Assembly: GCA_035477595.1 (NCBI GenBank)
Contig: DATIKM010000051.1
Coordinates: 1-13,325 of the forward strand
Direction of reading: 5' to 3'
DNA: 13,325 nt
From: DATIKM01 sp035477595
GTDB lineage: Bacteria > Armatimonadota > Chthonomonadetes > Chthonomonadales > CAJBBX01
Positions 1-6,856 of the stretch are shown here, in pieces (position 1 is the stretch's first letter; each line of letters starts with the position of its first letter). The notes under the pieces are model-generated. The model worked only from the letters and a program-made list of their open reading frames with translations. It was not told where the DNA came from and searched no databases. The translations under genes were made by a program, and so were the position numbers.

Positions 1-1
1 G

Positions 2-73
2 GGCGTCGGCCCGGGCACTGGTCAGGGCAGCGCGGGAGGCCAGCAGGCCCCGCAGGGCCAGCAGGCGCCTTAG
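2..73 (+). CDS. C-terminal tail of an upstream gene (partial, Gly/Gln-rich)
   Basis: From base 2 an open frame reads GVGPGTGQGSAGGQQAPQGQ followed by QAP and a TAG stop at 71-73. The composition is strongly Gly, Gln, Ala and Pro, as in a flexible or secreted-protein tail, and the 5' end lies outside the window. What supports it is a clean low-complexity reading that ends about 110 bases before the next gene. Only 23 codons are visible, so a chance open frame in GC-rich DNA cannot be excluded, and no family can be named. Confidence 0.45.
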   Translation, partial: GVGPGTGQGSAGGQQAPQGQQAP

Positions 74-136
74 GGAACGCAACCTGCAGCACGCCGTGGG
101 CGTCGGGGCGGCATCGCGCGGCCCCGTGCGCCTGAT

Positions 137-153
137 CAGCAACCGAGTTGCTG
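137..153 (+). other. Small hairpin in the prepilin leader
   Basis: A perfect 7-bp inverted repeat (CAGCAAC / GTTGCTG) with a 3-base CGA loop lies 64 bases after the upstream stop and 11 bases before the prepilin Shine-Dalgarno sequence. No T-run follows it, so it is not a convincing intrinsic terminator. It could be a leader structure or a weak 3' end for the upstream gene, or it could be chance. Confidence 0.25.
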
Positions 154-182
154 TGCCACCCACGAAGGGAGGTCGCACTAAG

Positions 183-956
183 ATGGTACGCCGCAAGAGT
201 GGTTTTACCCTCATCGAGTTGCTCGTGGTCATCGCCATCATCGCGATTCTCGCCGCGATCCTGTTCCCCGTGTTCGCGCAGGCACGCGCGTCCGCCCGGC
301 GGATCACCTGCCTCTCGAACGCGAAGCAGATCACGATGGGAATCATGCAGTACGTGCAGGACTACGACGAGCGGTTCTTCGGCTGGACCTGGGGCAACCG
401 GTTCGTCATGGACTCCGGCAGCTTCTGGCCGGGCGCCACCATGCCCTACATCAGGAACCTGCGCATCTTCCAGTGTCCGGACGATCCGCTGGAGTGGAAC
501 AACCCGCACGACTGGACCGCTCAGGGGCCCGACCGCGGGGCCAACGACCCGTTCCGCACCAGGGATGGGTTCAACTTCTGGGATCGCAGCAACCCCACCT
601 TCATCTCCTATGGCATCAACGAATCTCTGATGGGCGGCCGGAAGTTGGCCGCGATCAGGAGCCCCGCTTCGTACGCCATGGTCGGTGACTCTGCCATCGC
701 ACTGATGAACTCCTGGGAGCCCACCAACGCCAGGGAGGAGCAGCTCATCGTGTCCCGGTCGGCCTTCTCGGCCCAGGGCTGCTGCCTGATCTGGGAGGAC
801 CGCACCGCGGCGGAGTTCAGGGCTGCCTATGCGGCGGACGTCCTCGAGGCGGCCACCCGCCATGCAGGCGGCCAGAACATCTCCCACGTCGATGGGCATG
901 CCAAGTACCGGAAGTGGCCCGACCTCACTCGACTGCGGATGTCCCCGCGGACGTAG
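183..956 (+). CDS. Type IV prepilin-like protein (N-terminal cleavage/methylation motif, H-x9-DG family)
   Basis: A 257-aa pseudopilin-like protein, probably exported and assembled through a type IV pilus or type II secretion-like machinery. The ATG at 183 is preceded by a strong AAGGGAGGT Shine-Dalgarno (165-173, 9-base spacing), and it places the class III signal correctly: a short basic leader MVRRKSG, then FTLIELLVVIAIIAIL. Prepilin peptidase should cut after Gly7, leaving Phe8 at position +1 and Glu12 at position +5. Residues 8-31 form the hydrophobic helix, followed by FAQARASARR and YVQDYDE (57-63). FQCPDD (96-101) and an H-x9-DG motif (His227 to Asp237-Gly238) are hallmarks of this expanded family in Armatimonadota and Planctomycetes. 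The globular part is rich in Trp and Asn. The substrate or surface role is unknown. A strong terminator follows, so the gene seems to be its own unit. Confidence 0.9.
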   Translation: MVRRKSGFTLIELLVVIAIIAILAAILFPVFAQARASARRITCLSNAKQITMGIMQYVQDYDERFFGWTWGNRFVMDSGSFWPGATMPYIRNLRIFQCPDDPLEWNNPHDWTAQGPDRGANDPFRTRDGFNFWDRSNPTFISYGINESLMGGRKLAAIRSPASYAMVGDSAIALMNSWEPTNAREEQLIVSRSAFSAQGCCLIWEDRTAAEFRAAYAADVLEAATRHAGGQNISHVDGHAKYRKWPDLTRLRMSPRT

Positions 957-1003
957 TCGCGGCGTGAGGCGGTCGACCGGCTCGGCCGGTCGCTGGGGCG
1001 GTG

Positions 1004-1034
1004 GAAGGGGCTCGTCCTTCGGGCGAGCCCCTTC
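1004..1034 (+). terminator. Intrinsic-type terminator after the prepilin gene
   Basis: A perfect 11-bp stem, GAAGGGGCTCG (1004-1014) with CGAGCCCCTTC (1024-1034), encloses TCCTTCGGG. Inside the loop, CC-TTCG-GG can form two more pairs capped by a stable UUCG tetraloop, with T1015 bulged. Only a short CTTT tract follows, so termination may be partly Rho-independent. It lies 47 bases after the prepilin stop and before the aldolase promoter candidate. A second, smaller inverted repeat (CGACCGG / CCGGTCG, 974-992) lies just upstream. Confidence 0.75.
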
Positions 1035-1087
1035 GCCTTTGCGGGAACCGCCGGACCCGCCGCCCGGCCACGGCGTCTGGCAACGGG

Positions 1088-1093
1088 TACAAT
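1088..1093 (+). promoter_or_regulatory. Possible -10 element upstream of the aldolase cassette
   Basis: TACAAT in the context GGGTACAATGG differs from the sigma-70 consensus at one base and stands out in otherwise GC-rich intergenic DNA. It lies after the terminator and about 90 bases before the chosen start. No recognisable -35 box is present 16-18 bases upstream, so the call is tentative. Confidence 0.35.
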
Positions 1094-1183
1094 GGAGCGG
1101 CGTCGCGGCTGGCGTTCGGCCGCCACCGCGCCTGGCCGTATGGCCGTACCGTCCCACACTCCACAGATGGAGGCGCCCTTCCC

Positions 1184-1951
1184 GTGTCCGCAGCCCCGGA
1201 TGCACTGCATCAGCTCATCGGTCTCTCCCGCAGCCTGGGCGATCCGTTGCGCCAACTCGCCATCCTTGGCGAGGGGAACACCTCCGCGCGGATCGACGAC
1301 GAGACCTTCTGGGTGAAGGCGAGCGGCACGCAGCTCGCGACCGCCGACCCCAGCACCTTCGTGCGCGTGTCCCTACCCCGGGTGCTGCAGGCGCTCGAAG
1401 AGCCCTGCCTCTCGGATGCGGGCGTGCGGCAGGCCCTTGAGGAGGCGCGCGCGGATCCCGGGGCCATTGCCCTGCCGTCGGTCGAGACCTTCCTGCACGC
1501 CTACCTGCTCTCGCTTCCCGAAGTCGCGTTCATCGGGCACACGCATCCCGTGGCAGTGAACGCGGTGCTCTGCTCCCAGCGCGCCGCAGAGGCGGTCAGC
1601 GGGCGGCTCTTCCCGGACGAGATCGTGTGCTGCGGCCCGGCGGTCTGCTTCGTCGAGTACACGGACCCCGGGGCAGTCCTCGCTCGCGCGGTGCGCGATC
1701 GCGTGGAGCGGTTCATCGATGAGCACAACATGCCTCCGAGGGTTATCCTCATGCAGAACCACGGCCTGATCGCGGCCGGCCGGACGCCGAAGGATGTGGA
1801 GACCATTACCGCGATGTATGACAAGACCGCGCGCGTGTTGGTTGGCGCTTACGCGATGGGCGGACCGAACTTCCTAACTCGCGAGAGCGTGGAGCGGATC
1901 CATACACGGCCCGACGAGGCCTACCGTAAGAAGCAGATCGGCGTGCGCTGA
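1184..1951 (+). CDS. Class II aldolase/adducin family protein (probable zinc-dependent sugar-phosphate aldolase)
   Basis: A 255-aa protein of the FucA/AraD/adducin fold. Visible motifs are GEGNTSAR (29-36) and KASGTQL (45-51) for phosphate binding, Glu102 in PSVETFLH at the position of the catalytic Glu73 of L-fuculose-phosphate aldolase, GHTHP (118-122) with zinc ligands His119 and His121, and NHG (192-194) with the third ligand His193. A Glu rather than an Asp at 102 favours an aldolase over ribulose-phosphate 4-epimerase. The GTG at 1184 is chosen because it follows GGAGG-like bases (1168-1172, 11-base spacing) and gives normal family length; the upstream in-frame ATG at 1001 would run through the terminator. 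It is first in the cassette with the two dehydrogenases, 38 bases before the next gene. The expected reaction is retro-aldol cleavage of a ketose phosphate to a three-carbon phosphate (DHAP) and an aldehyde. The exact substrate is unknown. Confidence 0.85.
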   Translation: MSAAPDALHQLIGLSRSLGDPLRQLAILGEGNTSARIDDETFWVKASGTQLATADPSTFVRVSLPRVLQALEEPCLSDAGVRQALEEARADPGAIALPSVETFLHAYLLSLPEVAFIGHTHPVAVNAVLCSQRAAEAVSGRLFPDEIVCCGPAVCFVEYTDPGAVLARAVRDRVERFIDEHNMPPRVILMQNHGLIAAGRTPKDVETITAMYDKTARVLVGAYAMGGPNFLTRESVERIHTRPDEAYRKKQIGVR

Positions 1952-1989
1952 GGCGGCGCGCACCACGCCGGCATTGGAGCACCGACACC

Positions 1990-3729
1990 ATGGCGACGCT
2001 CGACGACTACCGGGCTGGCGCAGGCGCCATCCCAAAGCGCATGCTGAAGTGGCGGCTCTACGGAGCCGGGCTCGACAAGCTCCAGCTCGAGGAGGTGGAC
2101 GTTCCCTGCATCAGGCCGGACGAGTTGCTGGTGCGCCAGGACGCCTGCGGGCTCTGCTTCTCCGACACGAAGGTGATCTCCCTTGGGCAGACTCATCCGC
2201 GCATGGTCGGGCGCGACATGGAGCGGAACCCGGTGACCCTCGGCCACGAGGTGACGTGCACCGTCGTGGCGGTCGGCGACAGGCTCCAAGACCGGTTTCG
2301 GGTCGGCGACCGCTTTATCGTGCAGGCCGACGTCTTCCACGACGGCGTGTCGATGGCGTACGGCTACGTGATCTCCGGAGGGCTGTCCGAGTACAGCGTC
2401 ATACCGAAGGAGATGATCTTCGGGGACGAGGGCTGCTACCTACTGCCCCTGCGCTCTGGCGACGGGTATGTGGAGACCGCGCTGGTAGAGCCATGGGCTT
2501 GCGTCGTCGCGGCCTACGCGCTCGGGCACCGCAGGGGTGTGAAGCCCAATGGCAACGTGCTGATCCTGGCCGGCCGCGATGCGGAGCTGGACTGGGACGG
2601 CGCGACGGCCGGAGAAGCGGCGCCGAGCGCCGTGTACGTCGTCGGAGAGGGTGTGAGCGCGCTGCAGTCGGCGGCGACGGGGCTGGTCGATCCGGACCGC
2701 GTCTGCGCACTGCATCCGCCCGCTGCCTGGAAGGACCTGTTGCAGTACACGAGCGGCGCAGGTTTCGACGACATCGTGGTCGCGGGCGCCGTGTCGCCGG
2801 AGGACGTCGAGGGCGCGGCGACCGCCCTCGCGAACCACGGGGTCCTCTCCTTCATCGGGGCGGCCGTCATGCCGCGCAAGCTCTCCCTCGACATCGGGCG
2901 CATCCACTACAACTGGCATCACTACGTCGGCGCTGCCACTTCGCGCGTGGCGGACGCCTACGCCGAACTGCGCGGCGCCGAGCTCAAGGCGGGCGGGGTC
3001 GCGTGGTTCATCGGCGCAGGCGGTCCCATGGGTCAGATGCACGTGCAGCGCGCCGTCCAGATCGCCGAGGCGCCGTTGCGCATCGTGGCGACAGACATCG
3101 ATGCGGCGCGTCTGCAGAGCGTCGTCGACCGCTTCGGCGCCCACGCACGTGAGCGCGGTATCGACCTCGTGGCCATCAACCCGAAGGACCTCTCACCTGA
3201 GGCGTTCGATGCCCGCCTCCGCGAGCTGACCGGCGGGCGCGGATTCGACGACGTCGTGTCGCTCGTACCCGTTCCCGCGTTGATCGAGCATGCAACCGCT
3301 TTCCTTGCCGACGGCGCCTGGTTCAACGTCTTCGCCGGCGTTGCGCGCGGCACCATGGCCGACATCGACGTGAACGCGATCCGCGAGCGCGGGGTGCGCT
3401 ACGTGGGCAGCAGCGGGTCAGCGATCTCCGACATGCGAACCACGCTCGAGAAGGTCGAGTCCGGGGAGCTCGCTACCAACGCATCGCTGGCTGCCGTGGG
3501 CGGCATGCGGGCCGCCCGCGAGGGGCTTGCAGCCGTGAAGGACGGACGGTACCCCGGCAAGGCAGTGGTTCTGCCGCTCATCCACGACATGCCTCTCACG
3601 GCGCTTCCCGACCTGCGGGAGCTGTACCCGACCGTTCACGCCAAGCTGACGGACGGCATGTTCTGGACCATCGAGGCAGAGAAGGAGCTGCTGCGCGTCG
3701 CTCTGCTCGACAAGGAGAACGGCCAGTGA
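1990..3729 (+). CDS. SorE-like zinc-dependent medium-chain dehydrogenase with duplicated Rossmann region
   Basis: A 579-aa soluble medium-chain dehydrogenase, most like L-sorbose-1-phosphate reductase (SorE) and sorbitol-type dehydrogenases. The N-terminal GroES-like domain (about 20-175) carries the catalytic zinc set: Cys56 in CGLCFSD, His86-Glu87 in LGHE, and Glu167 in VEPWA. The four-cysteine structural-zinc lobe is absent. Two Rossmann-like segments follow. The second (about 337-525) has a proper nucleotide motif, GAGGPMG (342-348), and an acidic end of strand 2 at TDID. The first (about 186-336) resembles it but has lost the glycine motif. At about 350-400 aa for ordinary members, this protein is unusually long. 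The ATG at 1990 follows TGGAG (1975-1979), and the stop overlaps the next start (GTGA, 3726-3729), so the two are probably translationally coupled. Likely role: NAD(P)-linked interconversion of a ketose (phosphate) and a polyol (phosphate). The substrate is inferred from neighbours only. Confidence 0.8.
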   Translation: MATLDDYRAGAGAIPKRMLKWRLYGAGLDKLQLEEVDVPCIRPDELLVRQDACGLCFSDTKVISLGQTHPRMVGRDMERNPVTLGHEVTCTVVAVGDRLQDRFRVGDRFIVQADVFHDGVSMAYGYVISGGLSEYSVIPKEMIFGDEGCYLLPLRSGDGYVETALVEPWACVVAAYALGHRRGVKPNGNVLILAGRDAELDWDGATAGEAAPSAVYVVGEGVSALQSAATGLVDPDRVCALHPPAAWKDLLQYTSGAGFDDIVVAGAVSPEDVEGAATALANHGVLSFIGAAVMPRKLSLDIGRIHYNWHHYVGAATSRVADAYAELRGAELKAGGVAWFIGAGGPMGQMHVQRAVQIAEAPLRIVATDIDAARLQSVVDRFGAHARERGIDLVAINPKDLSPEAFDARLRELTGGRGFDDVVSLVPVPALIEHATAFLADGAWFNVFAGVARGTMADIDVNAIRERGVRYVGSSGSAISDMRTTLEKVESGELATNASLAAVGGMRAAREGLAAVKDGRYPGKAVVLPLIHDMPLTALPDLRELYPTVHAKLTDGMFWTIEAEKELLRVALLDKENGQ

Positions 3730-4517
3730 AGCGACTTCAGGATCGCGTCGCCGTCATCACCGGCGCCGCGCAGGGGCTCGGGGAGGCGATCGCGGACCGG
3801 TTGGCGGCCGAGGGATGCTCCGGCGTCACGATCGCGGACGTCAACATGGAGAAGGCCCTGGAGACCGCCGCCCGCATCGCGAGCGAGCGCAGGTGCCGGA
3901 CCATTGCCGTCAGGGCAGATGTCACGTCCGAGGAAGAGGTCGAGGCCCTCTTCACCAAGACCGTGGACGCGTTCGGACAGGTGGACATCCTGGTTGCGAA
4001 CGCTGGCATCCTGGTCGCGGAGAGCGTGGCGGACTTCCCGGCCGCCAAATGGCGCAAGGTGTTGGACGTGAATCTCTACGGCTACTTCCTGTGCGCCCGG
4101 TCGGCGGCGCGCCTGATGATCCCGCGCAAGTCCGGCTCCATCGTGCAGATCAACTCCAAGTCGGGCAAGCTGGGCAGCTTCCGCAACAGCGCCTACGCTG
4201 CGAGCAAGTTTGGCGGGATCGGCCTGACGCAGTCGCTCGCGCTAGAGCTGGCGCCCTACGACATACGCGTCAACGCGGTCTGCCCTGGCAACCTGCTGGA
4301 CGGCACGCTCTGGCAGCAGAGCCTCTACGAGCAGTATGCCCGCACGCAGGGCCTCACCCCGGAGCAGGTGCGCGAGAAGTACGAGAGCAAGGTCCCGCTC
4401 GGCCGTGGCTGCACCTACGACGACGTGTGTAACGTGGTTGCCTTTCTCCTGTCGGATGAGGCGTCCTACATGACAGGACAGGCAATCAACGTTGCGGGCG
4501 GCCAGGAGATGCGCTGA
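3726..4517 (+). CDS. SDR oxidoreductase, SrlD/SorD-like (sorbitol-6-phosphate 2-dehydrogenase family)
   Basis: A 263-aa classical short-chain dehydrogenase. TGAAQGLG (12-19) binds the dinucleotide, NAG is at 92-94, Asn116 is in VNL, and the catalytic residues are Ser144, Tyr157 and Lys161. Beyond the generic fold it shares the diagnostic stretches of SrlD from E. coli: INSKSGK (142-148), KFGGIGLTQSLALELA (161-176), the RGC-x-YDDV stretch (227-234) and MTGQAINVAGGQ (249-260). Members oxidise D-glucitol-6-phosphate to fructose-6-phosphate with NAD+. The GTG start at 3726 overlaps the previous stop and has AAGGAG at 3712-3717 with 8-base spacing. With the SorE-like gene upstream, the pair matches the two dehydrogenase steps of L-sorbose catabolism (sorbose-1-phosphate to glucitol-6-phosphate to fructose-6-phosphate). 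No PTS transporter is visible, so the true substrate may be another polyol. Confidence 0.85.
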   Translation: MKRLQDRVAVITGAAQGLGEAIADRLAAEGCSGVTIADVNMEKALETAARIASERRCRTIAVRADVTSEEEVEALFTKTVDAFGQVDILVANAGILVAESVADFPAAKWRKVLDVNLYGYFLCARSAARLMIPRKSGSIVQINSKSGKLGSFRNSAYAASKFGGIGLTQSLALELAPYDIRVNAVCPGNLLDGTLWQQSLYEQYARTQGLTPEQVREKYESKVPLGRGCTYDDVCNVVAFLLSDEASYMTGQAINVAGGQEMR

Positions 4518-4559
4518 GCGTCCCCTGCCCTTGCGGTGTGTCGCCTGAAGGAGCACGGC

Positions 4560-5960
4560 ATGGCGAAGCAGCAGACGCGGTACGTGTGCGCGGAATGCGG
4601 CTTCGAGGCGCTGCGATGGATGGGGCGGTGCTCGCGGTGTGACGCGTGGAACACGCTCGCGGAGCAGCGCGTCGAAGTGCGCAGGGCGGACGGCTCTGCG
4701 CGCGCGCCGGCCATCGCGCAAGGCCGGCCGGTCCCGGAGCCCGTCACCAGCATCAAGCCGGACAACGGCGCGCGTCTGCCGACTGGGCTGAGCGAACTCG
4801 ACAGGGTCCTCGGCGGAGGCATCGTAGCGGGAAGCGTGGTGCTCGTGGGCGGCGACCCTGGCATCGGCAAGTCTACGCTTCTGACACAGGTGGCCCATGC
4901 TGCGGCGGCCCAGGCCAAGGGCCTCTATGTCTCCGGCGAGGAGAGCGCACAGCAGATAGGTCTCCGCTGCCAGCGCCTTGGTGCGCTCAGCAACAGCCTG
5001 TTCGGGGTCTCGGAGACGGATCTGCAGAGCATCTTGGCGCACATGGCCGCTGTCGATCCGGCGCTCACCGTCATCGACTCCATCCAGACGTGTAGCGACG
5101 ACACACTGGACTCCGCTCCGGGCACGGTCGCCCAGGTGCGCGCGTGTGCGCTGGCGCTGACTCAGGCCGCCAAAGCGTCCGGAAGGCCTGTCATCCTCAT
5201 CGGCCATGTAACGAAGGAAGGGGCGGTGGCCGGCCCACGCGTGCTGGAGCACATGGTGGATGCGGTGCTCATGTTCGAGGGTGACCGACACTCGTCCCAC
5301 AGGGTGCTCCGCTGCACCAAGAACCGCTTCGGGTCGACCGACGAGATCGCGCTCCTCGAGATGCGGGGCGATGGCCTCGCTCAGGTTGAGGACCCGTCGG
5401 CTTCCCTGCTCTCGGAGCGGCAACATGGGGGCACGGGCTCGTGCGTGGCAGCCCTCCTGGAGGGCACGCGCCCGCTCCTGGTGGAAGTGCAGGCGCTCAC
5501 CTCACGGTCCTACCTCCCCGCGCCGAGGCGGACAGCAACCGGCATCGACTACAACCGCGTCACCATGCTCCTTGCGGTCCTAGAGAAGCGCGCCGGACTT
5601 CGGCTTGGCGACCAGGACGTGTTCGTGAACGTGGTTGGAGGCGTGCGGGTGTCGGAGCCGTCGGCCGACCTGGCCGTGGCGCTCTCGGTGGCATCCAGCT
5701 TTCGCGAGCAGCCAGTCGACCCGACCACCGTGCTGATTGGTGAGGTGGGTCTTGGTGGCGAGGTCCGCGCCGTGCCCCACGTCGAGCGCCGGCTCCGAGA
5801 GGCCGCTCGCCATGGCTTCACCCGAGCGGTGGTCTCATCGCGCCTGGCTCCACGCTGCGCCGAGGTGGACGGCATCGAGGTCGTTGGCGCGGCCGACGTC
5901 GTGCGCGCGATGGCCGCGGCTCTGATGCCGGCCGGCGCGTTCACGGAGGTCAGGGCGTGA
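4560..5960 (+). CDS. radA: DNA repair protein RadA (Sms)
   Basis: A 466-aa RecA-related branch-migration helicase that helps process recombination intermediates. All signature parts are present and in order: the N-terminal C4 zinc finger (Cys10, Cys13, Cys24, Cys27), Walker A GGDPGIGKST (97-106), a Walker B-like strand ending in VIDSIQT (171-177), the RadA-specific KNRFG motif (254-258), and a C-terminal Lon-like domain (about 285-455) containing VNVVGGVRVSEPSADLA. Length is normal for the family. The ATG at 4560 has AAGGAG (4548-4553) six bases upstream and starts right before the zinc finger; the in-frame GTG at 4536 is less likely. It follows the SDR gene by 42 bases with no terminator, so it may be cotranscribed with the cassette. 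Its TGA overlaps the nadC start in a GTGA. Confidence 0.97.
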   Translation: MAKQQTRYVCAECGFEALRWMGRCSRCDAWNTLAEQRVEVRRADGSARAPAIAQGRPVPEPVTSIKPDNGARLPTGLSELDRVLGGGIVAGSVVLVGGDPGIGKSTLLTQVAHAAAAQAKGLYVSGEESAQQIGLRCQRLGALSNSLFGVSETDLQSILAHMAAVDPALTVIDSIQTCSDDTLDSAPGTVAQVRACALALTQAAKASGRPVILIGHVTKEGAVAGPRVLEHMVDAVLMFEGDRHSSHRVLRCTKNRFGSTDEIALLEMRGDGLAQVEDPSASLLSERQHGGTGSCVAALLEGTRPLLVEVQALTSRSYLPAPRRTATGIDYNRVTMLLAVLEKRAGLRLGDQDVFVNVVGGVRVSEPSADLAVALSVASSFREQPVDPTTVLIGEVGLGGEVRAVPHVERRLREAARHGFTRAVVSSRLAPRCAEVDGIEVVGAADVVRAMAAALMPAGAFTEVRA

Positions 5961-6856
5961 ACACGGACAACGCCCGGGCGACCGGGTTCGCTGCCGGTGG
6001 ATGGCCCTCGCTGAGCGCCGCCGCCATCGACGTTGTCGTCCGCGCGGCCCTTGCCGAGGACGTGGGCAGCGGCGACATCACTACGATCACCACGGTTCCT
6101 GAGGACACGAGCGTGCGAGCGCGCATGGTGGCCCGAGCGGCGGGTGTGGTCGCAGGCATCCCGATCGCCATGGCCGCGTTTGCGGCCGCGGACACCCACA
6201 TCCGCGCCCTGGCGCTGCGCTCCGATGGCGACCAGGTCGCACCGGGAACGACGCTCTGCGAGGTGGACGGGCCTGCACGAGGCATCCTGACCGCGGAGCG
6301 CACAGCCCTGAACTTCGTGCAGCGGCTCTCTGGCATTGCCACGCTAACGGCGCGCTACGTACGCGCCGTTAGCGGCACACCCGCGCGCATCGTCGACACG
6401 CGCAAGACGACGCCCGGGCTGCGTGTCTTCGAGAAGTACGCGGTGGCGGTGGGAGGCGGCCGCAACCACCGGTTCGGCCTCGATGATGCCGTCCTCATCA
6501 AGGACAACCACATCGCCGCGGCGGCGGGCATCTCCGAGGCGGTGACGCGGGCACGGAGGGCGATTCCGCACACGATGACGGTCACGGTGGAGTGCGACAC
6601 CCTCCACCAGCTTGACGAGGCTCTGGACGTAGGCGCCGACATCGTGATGCTCGACAACATGGACGCGGTAACGATGGCCGAGGCCATCCGGCGCGCCAGG
6701 GGACGTGCCGTGGTCGAGGTGTCCGGGCGCATCTCGCTGGAGACCGCGCCGGCGATCGCGGCTGCAGGAGCCGACATCCTGTCAGTGGGCGCCCTCACCC
6801 ACTCGGCGCCCGCCCTCGACGTGGCCCTTGACTTCCTGCCGTCAAGCTCCAGTTGA
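5957..6856 (+). CDS. nadC: Nicotinate-nucleotide pyrophosphorylase (quinolinate phosphoribosyltransferase)
   Basis: A 299-aa enzyme that converts quinolinate and PRPP to nicotinate mononucleotide, CO2 and PPi, the last committed step of de novo NAD synthesis. Recognisable motifs are AEDVGSGDITT (33-43), the substrate-binding ER...LNF stretch (114-120), DTRKTTPGLR (147-156), KYAVAVGGGRNHR (160-172), KDNH (182-185), LDNM (232-235) and SVGALTHS (276-283). The usual SGGI near 256 reads SGRI. The GTG at 5957 overlaps the radA stop and is preceded by a strong GGAGGT (5945-5950) with 6-base spacing. The stop overlaps the birA ATG by one base. nadA and nadB are not in the window. A 13-bp perfect inverted repeat lies inside this gene at 6342-6374. 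Confidence 0.96.
   Translation: MNTDNARATGFAAGGWPSLSAAAIDVVVRAALAEDVGSGDITTITTVPEDTSVRARMVARAAGVVAGIPIAMAAFAAADTHIRALALRSDGDQVAPGTTLCEVDGPARGILTAERTALNFVQRLSGIATLTARYVRAVSGTPARIVDTRKTTPGLRVFEKYAVAVGGGRNHRFGLDDAVLIKDNHIAAAAGISEAVTRARRAIPHTMTVTVECDTLHQLDEALDVGADIVMLDNMDAVTMAEAIRRARGRAVVEVSGRISLETAPAIAAAGADILSVGALTHSAPALDVALDFLPSSSS
6342..6374. repeat. 13-bp perfect inverted repeat inside nadC
   Basis: CGCTAACGGCGCG (6342-6354) and its exact reverse complement CGCGCCGTTAGCG (6362-6374) flank a 7-base spacer, CTACGTA, which itself contains the palindrome TACGTA. The repeat encodes the TLTARYVRAVSG segment of NadC, which is normal in this family, so the repeat sits within functional coding sequence and is not an insertion. 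It could form a stable hairpin in the mRNA or serve as a protein-binding palindrome, or be accidental. Confidence 0.6.

Noticed and set aside
1001..1183. Upstream extension of the aldolase to an ATG at 1001
   Set aside because: The extension begins before and runs through the terminator hairpin at 1004-1034, precedes the promoter candidate, and adds 61 residues not typical of the family.
4242..5426. 394-aa open frame on the minus strand opposite the SDR end and radA
   Set aside because: It is antisense to two well-supported genes, has no family-like motifs or ribosome site, and long antisense frames are expected in DNA with very GC-rich third positions.
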